Below, in pieces: positions 11,379-24,300 of a stretch of DNA of 64,000 nucleotides; position 1 is the stretch's first letter; each line of letters opens with the position of its first letter. Source of the DNA: Acytostelium subglobosum LB1 (Eukaryota; Evosea; Eumycetozoa; Acytosteliales; Acytosteliaceae); assembly GCF_000787575.1 (NCBI RefSeq), contig NW_012236526.1, positions 744,001-808,000 of the forward strand, in the 5' to 3' direction. The position numbers and the translations under genes are program-made. The notes beneath the pieces were generated by a model that ran no database searches, was not told where the DNA came from, and saw only the letters and a list, made by a program, of their open reading frames with translations.

Positions 11379-13172
11379 ATGATTGACACAGAAATTATTG
11401 ATGCCATAAGTATGCTCTGGAACAATAAGTTCGAGCTGGCGGAATCAACTTTGAAGAAGAAGGCATCAAGTCATCCAAGATATTCATTACATCATGCTGA
11501 GACTATATTCTTGCGATCATTCATTACGGCCGATGTCAACGACACTGAACAGGCATTGGCCAGATTAAAGGATACAAGAGAGATGGCCGAGACCTATATC
11601 AAATACCTGGACTCCAACAAACTTCCACCATCCAGCAACCTCATACTAAAGTCCAAAGAGGACTTCAAGAATAGTCTCCTGGATTGCAAGATCGTATGTA
11701 TTGTCCAGGTTGAGTATCCACCTGTTTCCAAACTAACGATTATGTAATACCAGGTACTTGGAGACTCGTTATACATGATTGCCGTCCTCCAATTGACCAG
11801 GGACTACAAGTTCAAGGGTTGCTTCAATATGAGGAGGAGTTGGAAGACGTTTGAGGATGCCTTGTCACAGGTGAAGGATGGCCATAAGTATAATGAGCAG
11901 TTGTTGGAGTGTCTACACTTTGGCGTCGGCTTCTTCCTCTATGCAATGTCAATCATACCGCAGAAGTTCTTGCGTCTGGTTGAGTTTGTTGGATTCAAAG
12001 CGGACCGCGAGCAAGGCATGCAATACATCAAACATTGTGGTACAAATGGAGGCATCCGAGCACCGTTTGCCAACATGGTCCTATTGTTCAACAACCTACT
12101 GTTGCCTCGTGGCCTCTACAATCCTACCAAGCATCTTCGCGAAGCCGAGCTCGTGATCCAGGATAACATGAAGCGATATCCCGAGGGATCATTGTTCCAG
12201 GTGATGGCCAGCCACTGTTACCGCAAACAATGCCGTATCGAGGAGGGGCTGGCATGCATGGTCAAGGCCTTGGACAACTGCGCCACCTTCCAGCGTCCGC
12301 CATTGATCTACTCATATGAGTTGGCCAACTGCTACGTCATCATGCTGGATTGGCCCAAGGCCATCGAGGTGTTTGAGCGCCTTGTCAAGGAGGAGTCATT
12401 CCAGATCCGTGCGCTCTGTGGCCTGCAACTGGCCAGTTGCTACTTTGCCTGCGGCCTACGTAGCAAGGGCGAGGAAGCACTGTCCAAAGTGAAATCCTTT
12501 GCCAAGAGGTCGAGCAGCGTCGAGCCAATATGTGTGCGTCAAGCCGCACGCTATGCCCAGAATGGCGGCTACTTCTCAGCCTTTGAGATCATGTACATAC
12601 GTCGAGACCTCGCCAAGATGGAGAAAGGCAATGCAGAGCGGGTGCTAGAAGCCCTACAGCAGACGGCGTCCAAGTTGAGCGTCCTCAACCCGATACCAAT
12701 CCCCACCACTGCCAGCAGCAGTGGCAACAGCTTCTTTAGCAAGGCATGGTCGTTTGGCCAGTCCAAGAAGGGCAGCGAGGCCACGCTCAGCACATGTGGA
12801 AGCACAAGCGAGATGCTGAACGATCGTATTGCCTACATGATGATGCGTGGCGCCACGCTCAAGAGCATGGACAGGATCGACGAGGCGCTGACCTGCTTTG
12901 AGGAGGTGGTCAAGCTACATCCACACGCGATTGAGAAGTTCTACTATCCCTACTGTCTGTACGAGATGAGTGAGAGCCACTTCCATCGCAAGAATCACGA
13001 GCAGACACTCGAGTACCTAAAGCGATGCAATGCCATCAGTGGCTACGACTGGGAAGATCCACTCAAGATCCGTCTCCGAGTGACCATGGACCAAATCAAG
13101 AAGGATGGTGCAAGTGTCGGAGATGACTGGGGTGAGGAAGATCTTCAATCAGATTCCAGATCAACTCAATAA
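11379..13172 (+). CDS. TTC39/IML2-type tetratricopeptide protein (DUF3808 family)
   Basis: Exons 11379-11693 and 11754-13172; the 60-bp intron has donor GTATGT, a CTAAC branch-like motif and acceptor CCAG; 577 residues. Helical-repeat protein of the TTC39/IML2 family, whose yeast member works in lipid-droplet or inclusion-body clearance. Seen: LLECLHFGVGFFLYAMSIIPQKFLRLVEFVGFKADREQG is the family's most typical block, followed by RAPFANMVLLFNNLLLPRG, TPR-like hairpins (PLIYSYELANCYVIMLDWPKAIEVFERLV) and a C-terminal TPR (KSMDRIDEALTCFEEVVKLHP). A Ser/Gly-rich insert at ~400-440 interrupts the repeats. The tail is acidic (DDWGEEDLQSD). Function in amoebae is unproven. Confidence 0.9.
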
Positions 13173-13678
13173 TTGATTGATCGATCTATATGTTTGAAAG
13201 TGTAGAACTAGTTAGTCAAATAAATGACCAAGTATATATCAGTCAGGCAATCAATCCATCTAACATTGTCACGAATATGTGTACACAGTATTTGTGTGTC
13301 TTTGAGGGAGTGAGTGTGAATGTGATGGGATTCGATGTGGGTCATGTATGTTGGGTCGACCATGAACAGACACACTTATAATAATATTGTTTTGTTGAAT
13401 GGAATGGGGCGGAGATGAAGGGTTGGTGTTGATTGATAGATGGTGTGTCCTTAGACACTTCCATTCAATCCTTAATTAATGTGAGTGTGAGCAACTCAAC
13501 TACCAACCCCGTCCACCAATCCCACATCATCCACATCTTCATTCTATCTCTTATCTCCTATTACTACTACTTCTATTCATACACAGATACTTTATTACTA
13601 CTTAATATCTTTCATTCATTCAATCAATCAAACAAACAAGTTGATATTACCGATCAATCATTCATTATCAATCAAAAG
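13173..13678. other. spacer upstream of CARMIL
   Basis: 3' end of the TPR gene and leader of CARMIL. The last 80 bp are rich in ATTC and TCAA runs. No gene seen. Confidence 0.4.
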
Positions 13679-16600
13679 ATGGCGGATGACATCACTCCAA
13701 ATGACAGAAGTAAGATATTTACTTGAACATGAACATGAACATTGAATGACGAACTGACATGAACTATGATCGGTCGATCAATCAATCAATCAGAGGTTGT
13801 CAACACTCTACTATATCAAAAGAATCAAGAGAGTATATACTTGGGAGTAGGTGATAAGATTAGTAAGAAGAAGAATAAGAAGCCTAGTAAGAGAATTATA
13901 TTGATAACAAAGCATAGAGTGATATTTTTGAAGCCTGGACAGTCAAAGGTGAAGAAGGAGACTCACTTTCTGGATATCTTTGAGTTTAGAAGTGCTACAC
14001 CACAGGAGGCGATATTCATCACGCGCAGCTTCACCTACGGCCTGATCAGCCCCAAGGCCGACGACATTGTCAACGCGCTCCGCACCACCTTCTTCCAGAC
14101 ATTCCCAGGCTGTCCCGATGACGCCCGCTTCAGGATCGAGGTGAAGCCCACCTCGCGTCTGGCCGAGCTGCCCACCAAAGACGTGCCGTGTGGCGGCTTT
14201 GTCGAGACCTACAGCTCACTGTGCAACTACTTTGGAATACCGGTGCGTGAGGACATCTGTTGGGACATGGCCAACATCGTCTCACAGCGCAATATCAAGA
14301 CCTTCAACATCAATGAGATTGAGCAGCCCATCTCCCCAGGCGATGTCAAGGCACTACTTAGTGCTCTCAAATGGAACACCTATTTCAAGTCCATTGTCTT
14401 CACAGGGTATGTGTTTGGAATCAAATCAACCTCGATAACTCAATCAATCAATCACTCATACTCCACCTCACAGCAATCAACTTGGAAAGGATCAGCTCAC
14501 ATCTTTGGCCGATGCAATGAAATCAAACTCAACGATCGAGGACCTTTCGTTGGGCAATGCAGGAATCAAGGCAGAGACATTGCCAGTCCTTGCAATGACA
14601 TTGCAGAATAACAAGAATGTGGCGGTGACCTCGATCGATTTGTCAAACAACCCGATCGAGGACAAGGGCATGCAGGTGTTTGCCAACTATATTGCGGCGT
14701 CCAATCGAGGCATTGCCTCGATGAACTTTGCCAACTGTGCCATGGGCAAGTCTGGCATCACCTATTTAACGACGGCACTCAAGAAGAACATCAAGATGCC
14801 GCTTACTCTCACCCATCTCGACCTTTCAAACAACAAGATGGACGCCGACGGTAGTGCCTCGCTGTCGGCCTTCCTCGCCAGCCCCAACGCCTTGCGCTCC
14901 CTGTGCATTGCCAACACACTGCCAACAATGGAGACTATTGTTGGCGCTTTGGTGCGTGGATGTCTAGAACTCCGTCATCTGGATATCTCTGACAATCGTC
15001 TCGCCAAGAAGGACATCCCTCACCTGGTGCGATTCTTTGGCTCATCGTCCACACTCAAGTACATCAACATCAGTAACACAAAGATACCCATCGAACATCT
15101 CAAGGAGATCGTCGTATCAATCTCATCAAACCTCTATCTCCAAGATATTGTCTTTGATTGCAAGGTATGTCCACTCAACCATCCACTCACTCGATCACTC
15201 AATCGCTCACTCAATCAATCAAACAGGTCAATGAGTTGGGCATTGGAGGAGCACGTCTGTTTGCATCGCTGGCTGATAAGATACCAAACATTCATACATT
15301 GGATGTGTCGGAGAATGACTTTTGCGATGAAGGTGTTGCTGTGATATGTGAGGGATTCATCCAGAACACTTCAGTGAGGAAGTTGATATTGAATGGTAAC
15401 TTTAAGGTATCAAAGACTAAGTCCAGAGCTGCCACAGTCGAGTCTGTTATTGGTCTGCTCGAAGCATCCACGCCACTTGAAGCCCTACACATGACCAATG
15501 GCTCAGGCAAGTATCATCTCAAGAATGACTTGCTGCCATTGATATATGCTCTCGCGACCAATGACACACTGGTCGAACTCGACATCACTGGACATCTGAT
15601 GGGCAACAAGGGTGCCATCGCACTTGGCAAGGCCCTGCAGACGAACAAAGCCCTCCAGACTCTGGTCTGGGATGAGAACGCCACTGGCGTCGTTGGATTC
15701 ATTGGTTTCACCACTGGACTTGAGCGTAACCTCACTTTGAAGAACATGCCCAAGCCACTCCTGGACATCATGAAGGCATACAGTGAGAGCCCAGTCAGAT
15801 TATCCAACCTGCTCAAAGACATTGATCACTATATCAACCGCAATCAGAGTCCATTACGTCAATTCCATGACACCAACCAGGGCGGAACGTCAATTGGCTC
15901 TACCAATTTGGCATTCTTAGCGAGTGGACAGCAGCAAAACATTGAGAAGTTGCTCAACAAGATCAAGTCTGTTGGAAAGAAGTCCACCGATCCACATCAT
16001 CTTGTAGTGATCAAGGATGCCGAGAACACCGAGAAAGTTGTTGGAGGCCTGCACCTTGTCAAGGAGTCTGTGCACGCCAGTCTAGAGCTCGAGCTCAACA
16101 AGAAGTTGAAAGAGTTTGTCGACGTCGTGGCCGATGTGATCAATCAGAAGAGAGAAGAGATGTTGCAACAGATTGTGCAGACCATGCAAGGCACATTCAA
16201 ATCATTCGATCAGCAGACGTATAAGCGACTTGCCACTGGAATACAGTATGGCGCCAAGGACTTTGACGAGACCAACATCGAAGAGACACTGGTCAAGGGT
16301 GCCGGTGCTGAGATGAGCAACAGGGTGCACGAGTGTTTCATCTCTGCGCTTGAGATTGCATCGGACTACACCTATGAGAAGATTGGCAATGGTCTCGAAG
16401 ATGCATACCAAGACATCATCCGCGACGATGAGATAAGCATCGGAATGAATGAACGAAGACCTTCGGACGCAATGCCCGAAACACCAACCAAGACAACTCC
16501 ACAGTTTGCGACACCAGAGAAAACACCAATCTCGTCCACACCAACAACATCCTCTCCTTTGGCCGCTGTGGCGACACCAACACCAACACCCACACCTACC

Positions 16601-18127
16601 CCAGAGAAGATACCAATAGCAACACCTGTCGTAGTGGCACCAACCCCAGTTCCTACTCCAGCCGCACCAGTAGCAGTCGCCGTGACTGCACCAGCAGCAG
16701 CAGCTGTACCAGTAGTAGTCCCCGAGCCAGTCGTCGAGAAACCACCAACTCCCACCAAGGTAGAGAGATCTCCATCAACTGGAAAGGAACAAACAACTAC
16801 CCCATCAATCCCTCCTGCCTCCACACCTGCACCAGTAGCCGTTCCAAGTGTGGTTGTTCCAGCAAAACCAGTTGAGGAAGTATCTGTGAAACCAGTCCAG
16901 ACTCCAGCCGTCCCTGACTCCTCTGTATCAGCCCCGTCAACTGTTACAGCTCCCAAGCCATCTCAAGCCCCTGAGTCCATCCCAGACACATCATCTACTC
17001 AGAAGGCGGTACCAGCGGCTACCACGGTTCCTGTTACTGCATCAGCTCCAACAACAGTGGCTGTCACACCTGCCGCAACGCCAGCTGTAGTCCCAACAGC
17101 ATCTGTTGCTGTCACACCTTCAGCCCCGGCAGCTACTCCTGCCACAGTTTCCGCTCCAGTGGTTACTCCCGCCCCCGCTGCACAAGCAACTGCTACCCCG
17201 GCCGCTACTCCAGCTGTTACCCCGGCTGCTACCCCTTCAGTTACCCCTGCCGCTGCTCCTGCTTCCATCGCAACCCCTTCTGCTACCCCTGCCGCCCCAG
17301 CAGTCGCATCTACTTCTGCCCCGGCTCCAGCCGCTGCTCCTGCCACTACACCTGCAGTTGTTACCCCTGCCGCTGCTATCACACCTGTTGCTGCACCTGT
17401 CAATAATACACCAGTTACACCAGCTGCACCAGCCACTGTGTCCCCAGTCGCTACCACTACACCAACACCTGCTGCTACACCAGTCACAAGCCAGGCGGCA
17501 GTATCAAAGCCACCATCTACCCCAGCCCCAGCAATACCAACCGTGTCTAAGCCGCCATCAACACCAGCTCCAGCTATTCCCACCACCACAACATCCAAAC
17601 CACCTTCAACACCAGCTCCAGCTGTCCCGACGTCAGCAGCACAGAAGCCTCCACCCATCACATCAAAGCCACCTGTCGGTGTCAAGCCACAACCACCTCC
17701 ACAAGCCAACAAACCAACGAATCTGTCATCGGATCCAGCTCCATCATCTGCGACAAGCACAACAACTCCAAGCAATCCAACTGGACCTACTTTCAAACCT
17801 GGTATCAAGGTCAATGCTAACCCGGCCTTGGCAGCTGCCATTGCCAGAAACATTGGTGGCGGTGGTCCTCCACCCATCAGGAAGCCTGCCGCACCAGAGC
17901 CAACTCCAGAGCCAGCACCCACCACATCCTCCTCTGCACCACCCAAGACTAAGCCACCTGCACCAACCAGAGCATCGATGGCAGTCAAGAAGGGTGGCGC
18001 CGATGGTGAGTTATCGGCTGTTCCAGACACCGACTCTGATCAGCTGACTCACCTTACCAAGGGCAGACCACAAGTGGCTCACAAGAGAAAGCCTCCAACT
18101 AGAAGACCACGTCCACCCACCGAGTAA
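13679..18127 (+). CDS. CARMIL, leucine-rich-repeat capping-protein regulator
   Basis: Scaffold that binds and uncaps actin capping protein and links myosin I and Arp2/3 at the leading edge. Exons 13679-13709, 13794-14406, 14474-15164 and 15227-18127, all in phase; 1411 residues. N-terminal PH-like part (IYLGVGDKISKK, KRIILITKHRVIFLK), then roughly 16 leucine-rich repeats (e.g. VTSIDLSNNPIEDKGMQVFA, LTHLDLSNNKMDADGSASL, LRHLDISDNRL) up to ~residue 640, and a helical dimerisation-like region to ~850. A Pro/Ala/Thr/Val-rich stretch spans ~860-1350, with three SKPPSTPAPA(I/V)PT repeats as likely SH3 ligands. The extreme C-terminus has LTHLTKGRPQVAHKRKPP, which fits the CPI consensus LxHxTxxRPKx6P with Gln for Lys. 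D. discoideum CARMIL is near 1050 residues, so the disordered region is much enlarged here. Confidence 0.95.
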
Positions 18128-18233
18128 GCTGTTACATCATCTAGATGTTTGGCAATATTGTTGTAGTACTATAATTTATCACCTCATACGAATACAAGAA
18201 TGCATGGTGTTCGCGAAGATGAAGACAAGTTCT

Positions 18234-21180
18234 TTATTGTGGGGCATCAGGCTTTGGATCAGCCTTCCTGTAGTTAGGGTCATTGGGGCCTCTAGAGAAT
18301 TTCTTATAATGAGGTCGTTGCTGTTTTCCAGCGATTGGCTGCTGTTGCTGCGGCTGCTCACCTGCCACATCGGGTTGCTGTTGCTGCTGTTGCGGTGGAT
18401 AAGGTTTCCTGTATCCCTTGTTGTTGTTGTAGGGCTTTTGTTGATGATCATAAGGCTGTTGCTCCTGTTGCTGCTGATATGGCTTCTTGTATCCTCTGTT
18501 GAAAGGCCTATGATCCTGCTGTTGCTGTTCATTATATGGCTGTTGAGGCTGTTGCTGATAATATGGCTGTTGGGGCTGTTGCTGTTGCTGATAATAAGGC
18601 TGACGTGATGGACCCTGTTGATTGACATATTGCCTTGGATGTTTGTTGTTGTTGTATTCAGTTTGCGCTGGATGATGCCTCTTGTGGCTGTAGTGCTGTC
18701 TGTCCTGGGTGGCTGACTGATTGTCCTGTTCATACATCTGTGTGTCTTGTGATCCTTGCACCAAAGGGATGATGGGTTGTTGTTGCTGTGGCTGATTGAA
18801 ACTGGGCAGGGGTAGTTGAGAGGGATGTGGAGGACTGGGGAACGCATTTTGAGTTGGTTTGAAACGAGCATGATGCGACTGTGACCTCGGCTCTCTGTTG
18901 TCGTAATGATTGTTCGACTGTGATTGGACTCCAGTCCTCTCAATGGTTATGCATGGATGGAACTCCAGTTGGGACAGCTGGAATGGTGTGAGATCCTTTC
19001 GATTCGCCTCAACAAGCTCCAACACAAACTTCTCCAGTGACTCCATGCAGCCGTCTGCGTACCAGATGCCCTCCTGCTCTGGATCAAAGTGAGGCAGATT
19101 CTCATAGATACTATGGAAGACCTTAGGTATGTTCCTTGTCTGTTATAAATGGATACAATAAGTTAGTCAATTGATCTCTTGCACTGTCTACTTCATCTTA
19201 ACACACATACCACATCGTTGGACAGTGCAATGTTGAATAACAGAGGGAACAAGGGCTGGTCGTTACTCAAAAAGACGTTTGTGACCTTGGGCATTGCAGC
19301 AGAGGCAAAGGATGGCGCTCTGCCGTAAGGGTAGTAGTAGGAGTAGTTCTGGACACTCGTGGAAAGGTAGGCTTGGTGCCATAGGACACCCTCCAAGAAA
19401 CGCTGTGCAGTCTCGCTATCAGTACCAGGCTTCTTGCTTGAGCTCTCCCTTTGCTCCAGCCTTATCTGGATCCTCTTCAAATGATCCGGTGATATCATCG
19501 GCAAGTACTTGAGCCACACTGGATGCTGGAGATCTAGCAGAGGCTCGCACAGCATCTGCTTAACCTTGTGTCGTTTCTCGCCTGAGCCCTCTCCGATCAA
19601 CTCCTCATTGACGTACATCTTGATTGTGTATGTGATCTTGTCGCCAACTGCTATCTCCTCCTCCTCGTAGATTGGTACCAAGTTGATCTTGGTACAGCCA
19701 TATGCCATTGACATTACGGTGTGAACAATGTTGATAATGTCCACCTTTGGCTTGTAGGTTGATTTCTCATATCTATACAATGATCTCGATGAACTTGGCT
19801 TCAATCGCTGGAGGAATGACCAATCCACAATATTGGTCTGCTTGTCTAGCAATGGAGTTGTGCTTTGGTCCTTGCAGTACACGTTCCATACACTCTCAAA
19901 GTGGAATCCACTGAGCTTAGGCAGGTAATCAGTGCCATTGAATAGGTTGAGAAAGACAAAGTCACCAACCACGTGTTCTAATTGATTGAATGATTGTCCA
20001 AGACAGAGACCAAGTTGTTGAGAGGTAGATGAGGTAGAGTGTCAGAGTCTTGAAATGAATGAGTGAGTAATGAATGAATGTGTTGTCCTACCCATTGAAC
20101 GTCTTGGAGCTGTCTTGGCCAGCTCTGTCTTGAGTATGTCGCAGTCCATCGCCTTCCTAGTCCTGACCTCTATGATCAGGTGAATTTGTTTGCTAGATGA
20201 CAAAGCTATGATTGATTGAATGATTGATTGATCGATCGATCCATTATGTTAGGGAGGGATCAGCACTGAGCATGTTGGCATATCTTCAGTGCATCAAATT
20301 GATAGTGTACCATAGAGTATCAGGTCAGAGTCTGTTGACACCACGGCAATGTTACGATGCTGTGCATCATCTGGTAGAGTGTTGATGTATTGGAACATCT
20401 TCCATTCTCCCTCTCCTTGGGAGTCGGCTGGTGATATGACAACCTTGTTCTAAAGTATGGTATGACATCGAGTGAGTATGTTTGAGATGTAGACTCAGGA
20501 GCAGACTAGACTAGACTAGACACTCACAACTGCTAACCTTGGGTTGTCCATTAGCTCCTTGGTGAAATCACGTAGACTGTTCTTGATATCCTCCATCAAG
20601 GGTGAGCCTGGTGTGATGAGTGATGGATCAATGCCCATCTTTGACTTCTTTTTCGTCGCTGTTGTTGTCGTTGTTGTATTGTCATCCTTCTCCTTAGATC
20701 CATGGAACTCCTTGAGATGCTTCTCTTTTGCAATCTTTAATGATGACTATAATGGTTGTTGATTCAAAGGGTTAATGGTCATGTTGAGTTCGTTGACTCA
20801 ACTATCTGATCAATGACATACGCCCATTCTTCTCCTTCTCTGTTCTAGAATCTTTGCCCTTGGACCTGGTCCATCAATTGCAATGTATAACTCTGTTGGC
20901 TTTGTAATATATACAATCTCCCTTAGCTTCTTGTTCATCTTCTCTATCATCTCTATTGTTGTCGTTGTCGAAGAATGAATGAGGTTGTTAGAGAGATTGA
21001 TTGAATGATTGAATGATTGATTATTTATGACTTACGTTGTGCATTTGATATGTTTCTTCCACAGACATGAAGTATGTTGTTCAGATCAATCAAGACAACA
21101 TTGTACTTGAATCTCTGATTAACCGTGATCCTATTACCAAAGTTAGAGTTGATGAATGTGTTCAGTCCACTAATTCCCAT
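18234..21180 (-). CDS. divergent XRN-family 5'-3' exoribonuclease with Gln-rich tail
   Basis: Seven exons, leftwards: 21180-21036, 20952-20822, 20746-20528, 20449-20311, 20205-20092, 19977-19211, 19139-18234; every junction keeps frame; 806 residues. It starts MGISGLNTFINSNFG like XRN/FEN nucleases. All seven acidic residues of the Xrn1 active site have counterparts: D32 (VVLIDLNNIL), D75 (LYIAIDGPGPRAK), E178 and E180 (SQGEGEWK), D205 and D207 (STDSDLILYG), D266 (FVFLNLFNGTDYLPKL). ITPGSPLM is also conserved. So 5'-3' RNA decay activity is likely. After ~residue 540 it becomes a Gln/Tyr/Pro/Arg-rich tail (GYKKPYQQQQ, GYRKPYPPQQ) of ~240 residues. It is shorter than Xrn1 and not clearly Xrn2; no zinc knuckle seen. 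Confidence 0.88.
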
Positions 21181-21391
21181 CTTGTAAAGCTATTGGTCTT
21201 CGTACTCGTTGTACAAATATCAGAATAAGTAGTAATGGTAATATATATAGTAGTGATAGTAACTGTATAGTTGTAAAGCTAATGTAAAAGTGAATGAACC
21301 AAAGTCATGTGAACGAAGGGACTTGTACACGAACGATTCGTTTTATTTTGAATTACAACAACATGGGTGGAATGAATTGAATGAACATCGA

Positions 21392-24300
21392 TCATTGGTC
21401 TGTCTTGGACCTAGACGCGCCAATCACACTGCCACCACCACTGCTAGCTGCATCACTTGAGTAAATACTGATGATTGAGTCTTGTGCACCAGCACCAAGG
21501 ATGACACTGTATGGATGGAACTCGAGACTGGTGACAGGACCAATGCGCTGGCCAAGGAATCCTTCATGATACCTGATGGTATTGATCTCATCGCCGGCAA
21601 AGTTAAAGATTCGTATCTTTTGGGACAGCGAGCCACAGGCAATGAGCGGCGCGGCATCGTGCACCGCCAGCGACGAGATGAAGCCAAAGTCGGTGTTGAG
21701 TATAGTGTTGGACGAGGACTCGTGTCCTTGTTGCCAAAACTTGATCTCGCCACTCGCTGCGCCAGAGATGACAGTTCGCTCGTGACTCGAGGGCATGGCC
21801 ACGTTGACGATCCATGACTTGTGCTCGCTGAATGTGGACACGCAGCACTGCTTGCTTTGGACTCGCAGGTCAAACAGCTTGACGCAGCCGTCGTCAAAGC
21901 CGGCCGCCATCAGAGGCCCACCCTTCTCGTTGGTGAGCGCCGTGACATTGGTGCCGCGTGTCGAGTGAGCATTGATGTCCATGATGCCAAGCTCGCGCTC
22001 CACGTCCCACACTCGTATCTTGGAGTCGAACGACTCGACACTGACCATGGCCAGTCCACTGTCGGGCTTCCAATCGAGCACCAGACGACCAATGGCATCG
22101 GAACCAGACGTCACGTACTCGGGGAATGCGCGCCACGCGCTGACCATCTTGGAGTTGTAGTCGTACGATCGCCAGACGCGCACCACGCCATCGTTGGCGG
22201 CGGTCATCAGCATTCCGTTCTCAAAGTCGTTCATAAGCTTGAGTGAGGTGATGCTGGTGCCGGATGCGTTGCCATTGGCAAAGGCGTTGACACGCGTCGA
22301 GTCCTCCCAGTTCCACACGCTTATGGTCTCCTGGCCGTCGGTGCTGATGAGCAGGTTCTCGAATGGGTGGAAGGCCAGCAGTGACACTGGCTGGCCATTG
22401 CTCTCGCGCTCCTGGCACACGCTGATCTGCGGGAAGTTCTTTGAAGGGTTCTTGATGACATTCTGCACCGAGTCATGAGCCTCCTGCACAATGTACTGGT
22501 TGCGTTTGTGTCTCCATCGTCGCTCGCTCGACTCTGACTCGTATGTGTTGTGCATGATGCGCTTGGTAAAGTATGATGAGCTCCATGCGTAGTAGCCCGA
22601 GTACAGCTCGTCGTCATCAAATGGCAGACTAAAGTCGGTAGTCTGCGGCGAAGTGTTTCCACTCGCTCCAGCATTGTTCGCTGCTGAGCCGCCGTCGTTA
22701 GCCTGCGACGTGCTCGAGTTCAAACTGATCGATGAGAGATTGGTGGGCAATGTTCCCGACATTGAATGTGAGAGGACAGGCGATGTGACTCGTTGTGGCT
22801 GTCCATTGTTGTTGGGCTTTGGCTTCAGTGGTGAGTTTATGATGTTGGCAAACGTGTTCTTGATTGACGAGGCAGACTTGCTGAGGCTAGGGAAGCTGAG
22901 CGAGATAGCTGGCTGGTCCTCCTGCGGCATCGATGCCTGAATTCTTTTTACAACAGAGAGTGCTCGCTGAGACACTTGCTCAAAGGGGTCTTGGCACAGG
23001 CCCAGCACTCCTTTCCAGATGCACGCGTAGACCGAGCTTTGAGGTGTCTGTGATGTTGACGAAGACAACGTGTTGTTGTCCTCGTCTAGACTTGGTGAGG
23101 ATAGTGAGTCAACCATCTTTGACGGCACTCTTCGCTTGCTCCTCTTGACCTCCTCCAGTCGTCTGGCCTCCTGTTGCTGTCTGGTTCGCTCTTCCTGCGC
23201 AAACTCTTGCGCCACAAACAGGAAGTTTGATTCGTAGCAGCTGACAATGCGTGAGAATGCAACAATGAGCTCCTTGCGTACCATGGGCGAGCAGTCTGAT
23301 GTGATGACAATGAGTGTCAGACCCAAGTTGAGCTCAATGTTTGTGCGCTGTTCGTTGCCCTCTGCGCCGCCAATGAACTCGCCGATCGCGTACACCACGG
23401 CCGCGCGCACCTCGGGACATATGTCGCACAGCAGCAAGCACAGACGCTCATGCGCATTCTCCTTGATGGCCGCGTTCTTGGCCTCCTCAAAGTTCTCCCA
23501 CATCTTGGCGAGACAGAGCACCATCCAGCGCCTCACCATCGGATCGGGGTCATTGATCTGATTGAGACAGAGTGGCAGCAGATTGCCAATTAGGCATGCG
23601 TTCTGTCCAGGTCGGCAGTTGTTGCATATGGTCGACAGGATGAAAGCGGACATTGTTCGCTGGTCCGCCGGCACATTAGTCGAGAGCATCACCGAGATGA
23701 AGTATGTGTGTCCATTCTCTTTGATGAGATCCAGCTGACATGACTTGTCCAGCGCCAGGATCTTGGCCCAGATGAACACCAATATGTATCGCAACTCAGC
23801 CGAGGGCGACTGCAGCAGCTTTAGGACATAGGGGAACACGCCAACACTCAGCGCAAGGTTGACGGCCCATGTGCCTAGGTCCAGGAACTTGCCCAGCAGC
23901 ATCAGGGGTCGAAGCCTGTGCGTCTGGCTCAGCAGAACCTGCAGAACGATGGGCAGCTGCTCGGGTGGATCCTTGAACTCATTGCCGCTCTCTAGCCACA
24001 CCTCGAACGATGTGAGGTGCTCTGAGAAGAATGGGCTGGGCTGGTACTCGGCGTTGGGATTGGCCAAGAGCTTGGGCAGCTGCGAGACTATAAGCTCGAC
24101 GGCCAGGTCCCATGACTGCCACATCGGGTGCTGATATGTTGGTGGCAGCTTGGGGTAGGACAGTGGCGTGCAGTTGGACGCACGCATGATTCGTTCGGCC
24201 AGCAAGTAGTTCCTGAAGAGTGACGCCACCATCATGTCCTGTCTGAACAGCTTCTGAAAGAGTGATCGCGGCAAGACGCTCCAGGCAATCGTGTCGGTCA

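Noticed and set aside
16999-18030. 343-codon open frame on the minus strand over the CARMIL Pro/Ala/Thr region
   Set aside because: Composition is a mirror of the sense repeats (Gly/Ala/Val), with no motifs. The sense frame is a strong CARMIL match.
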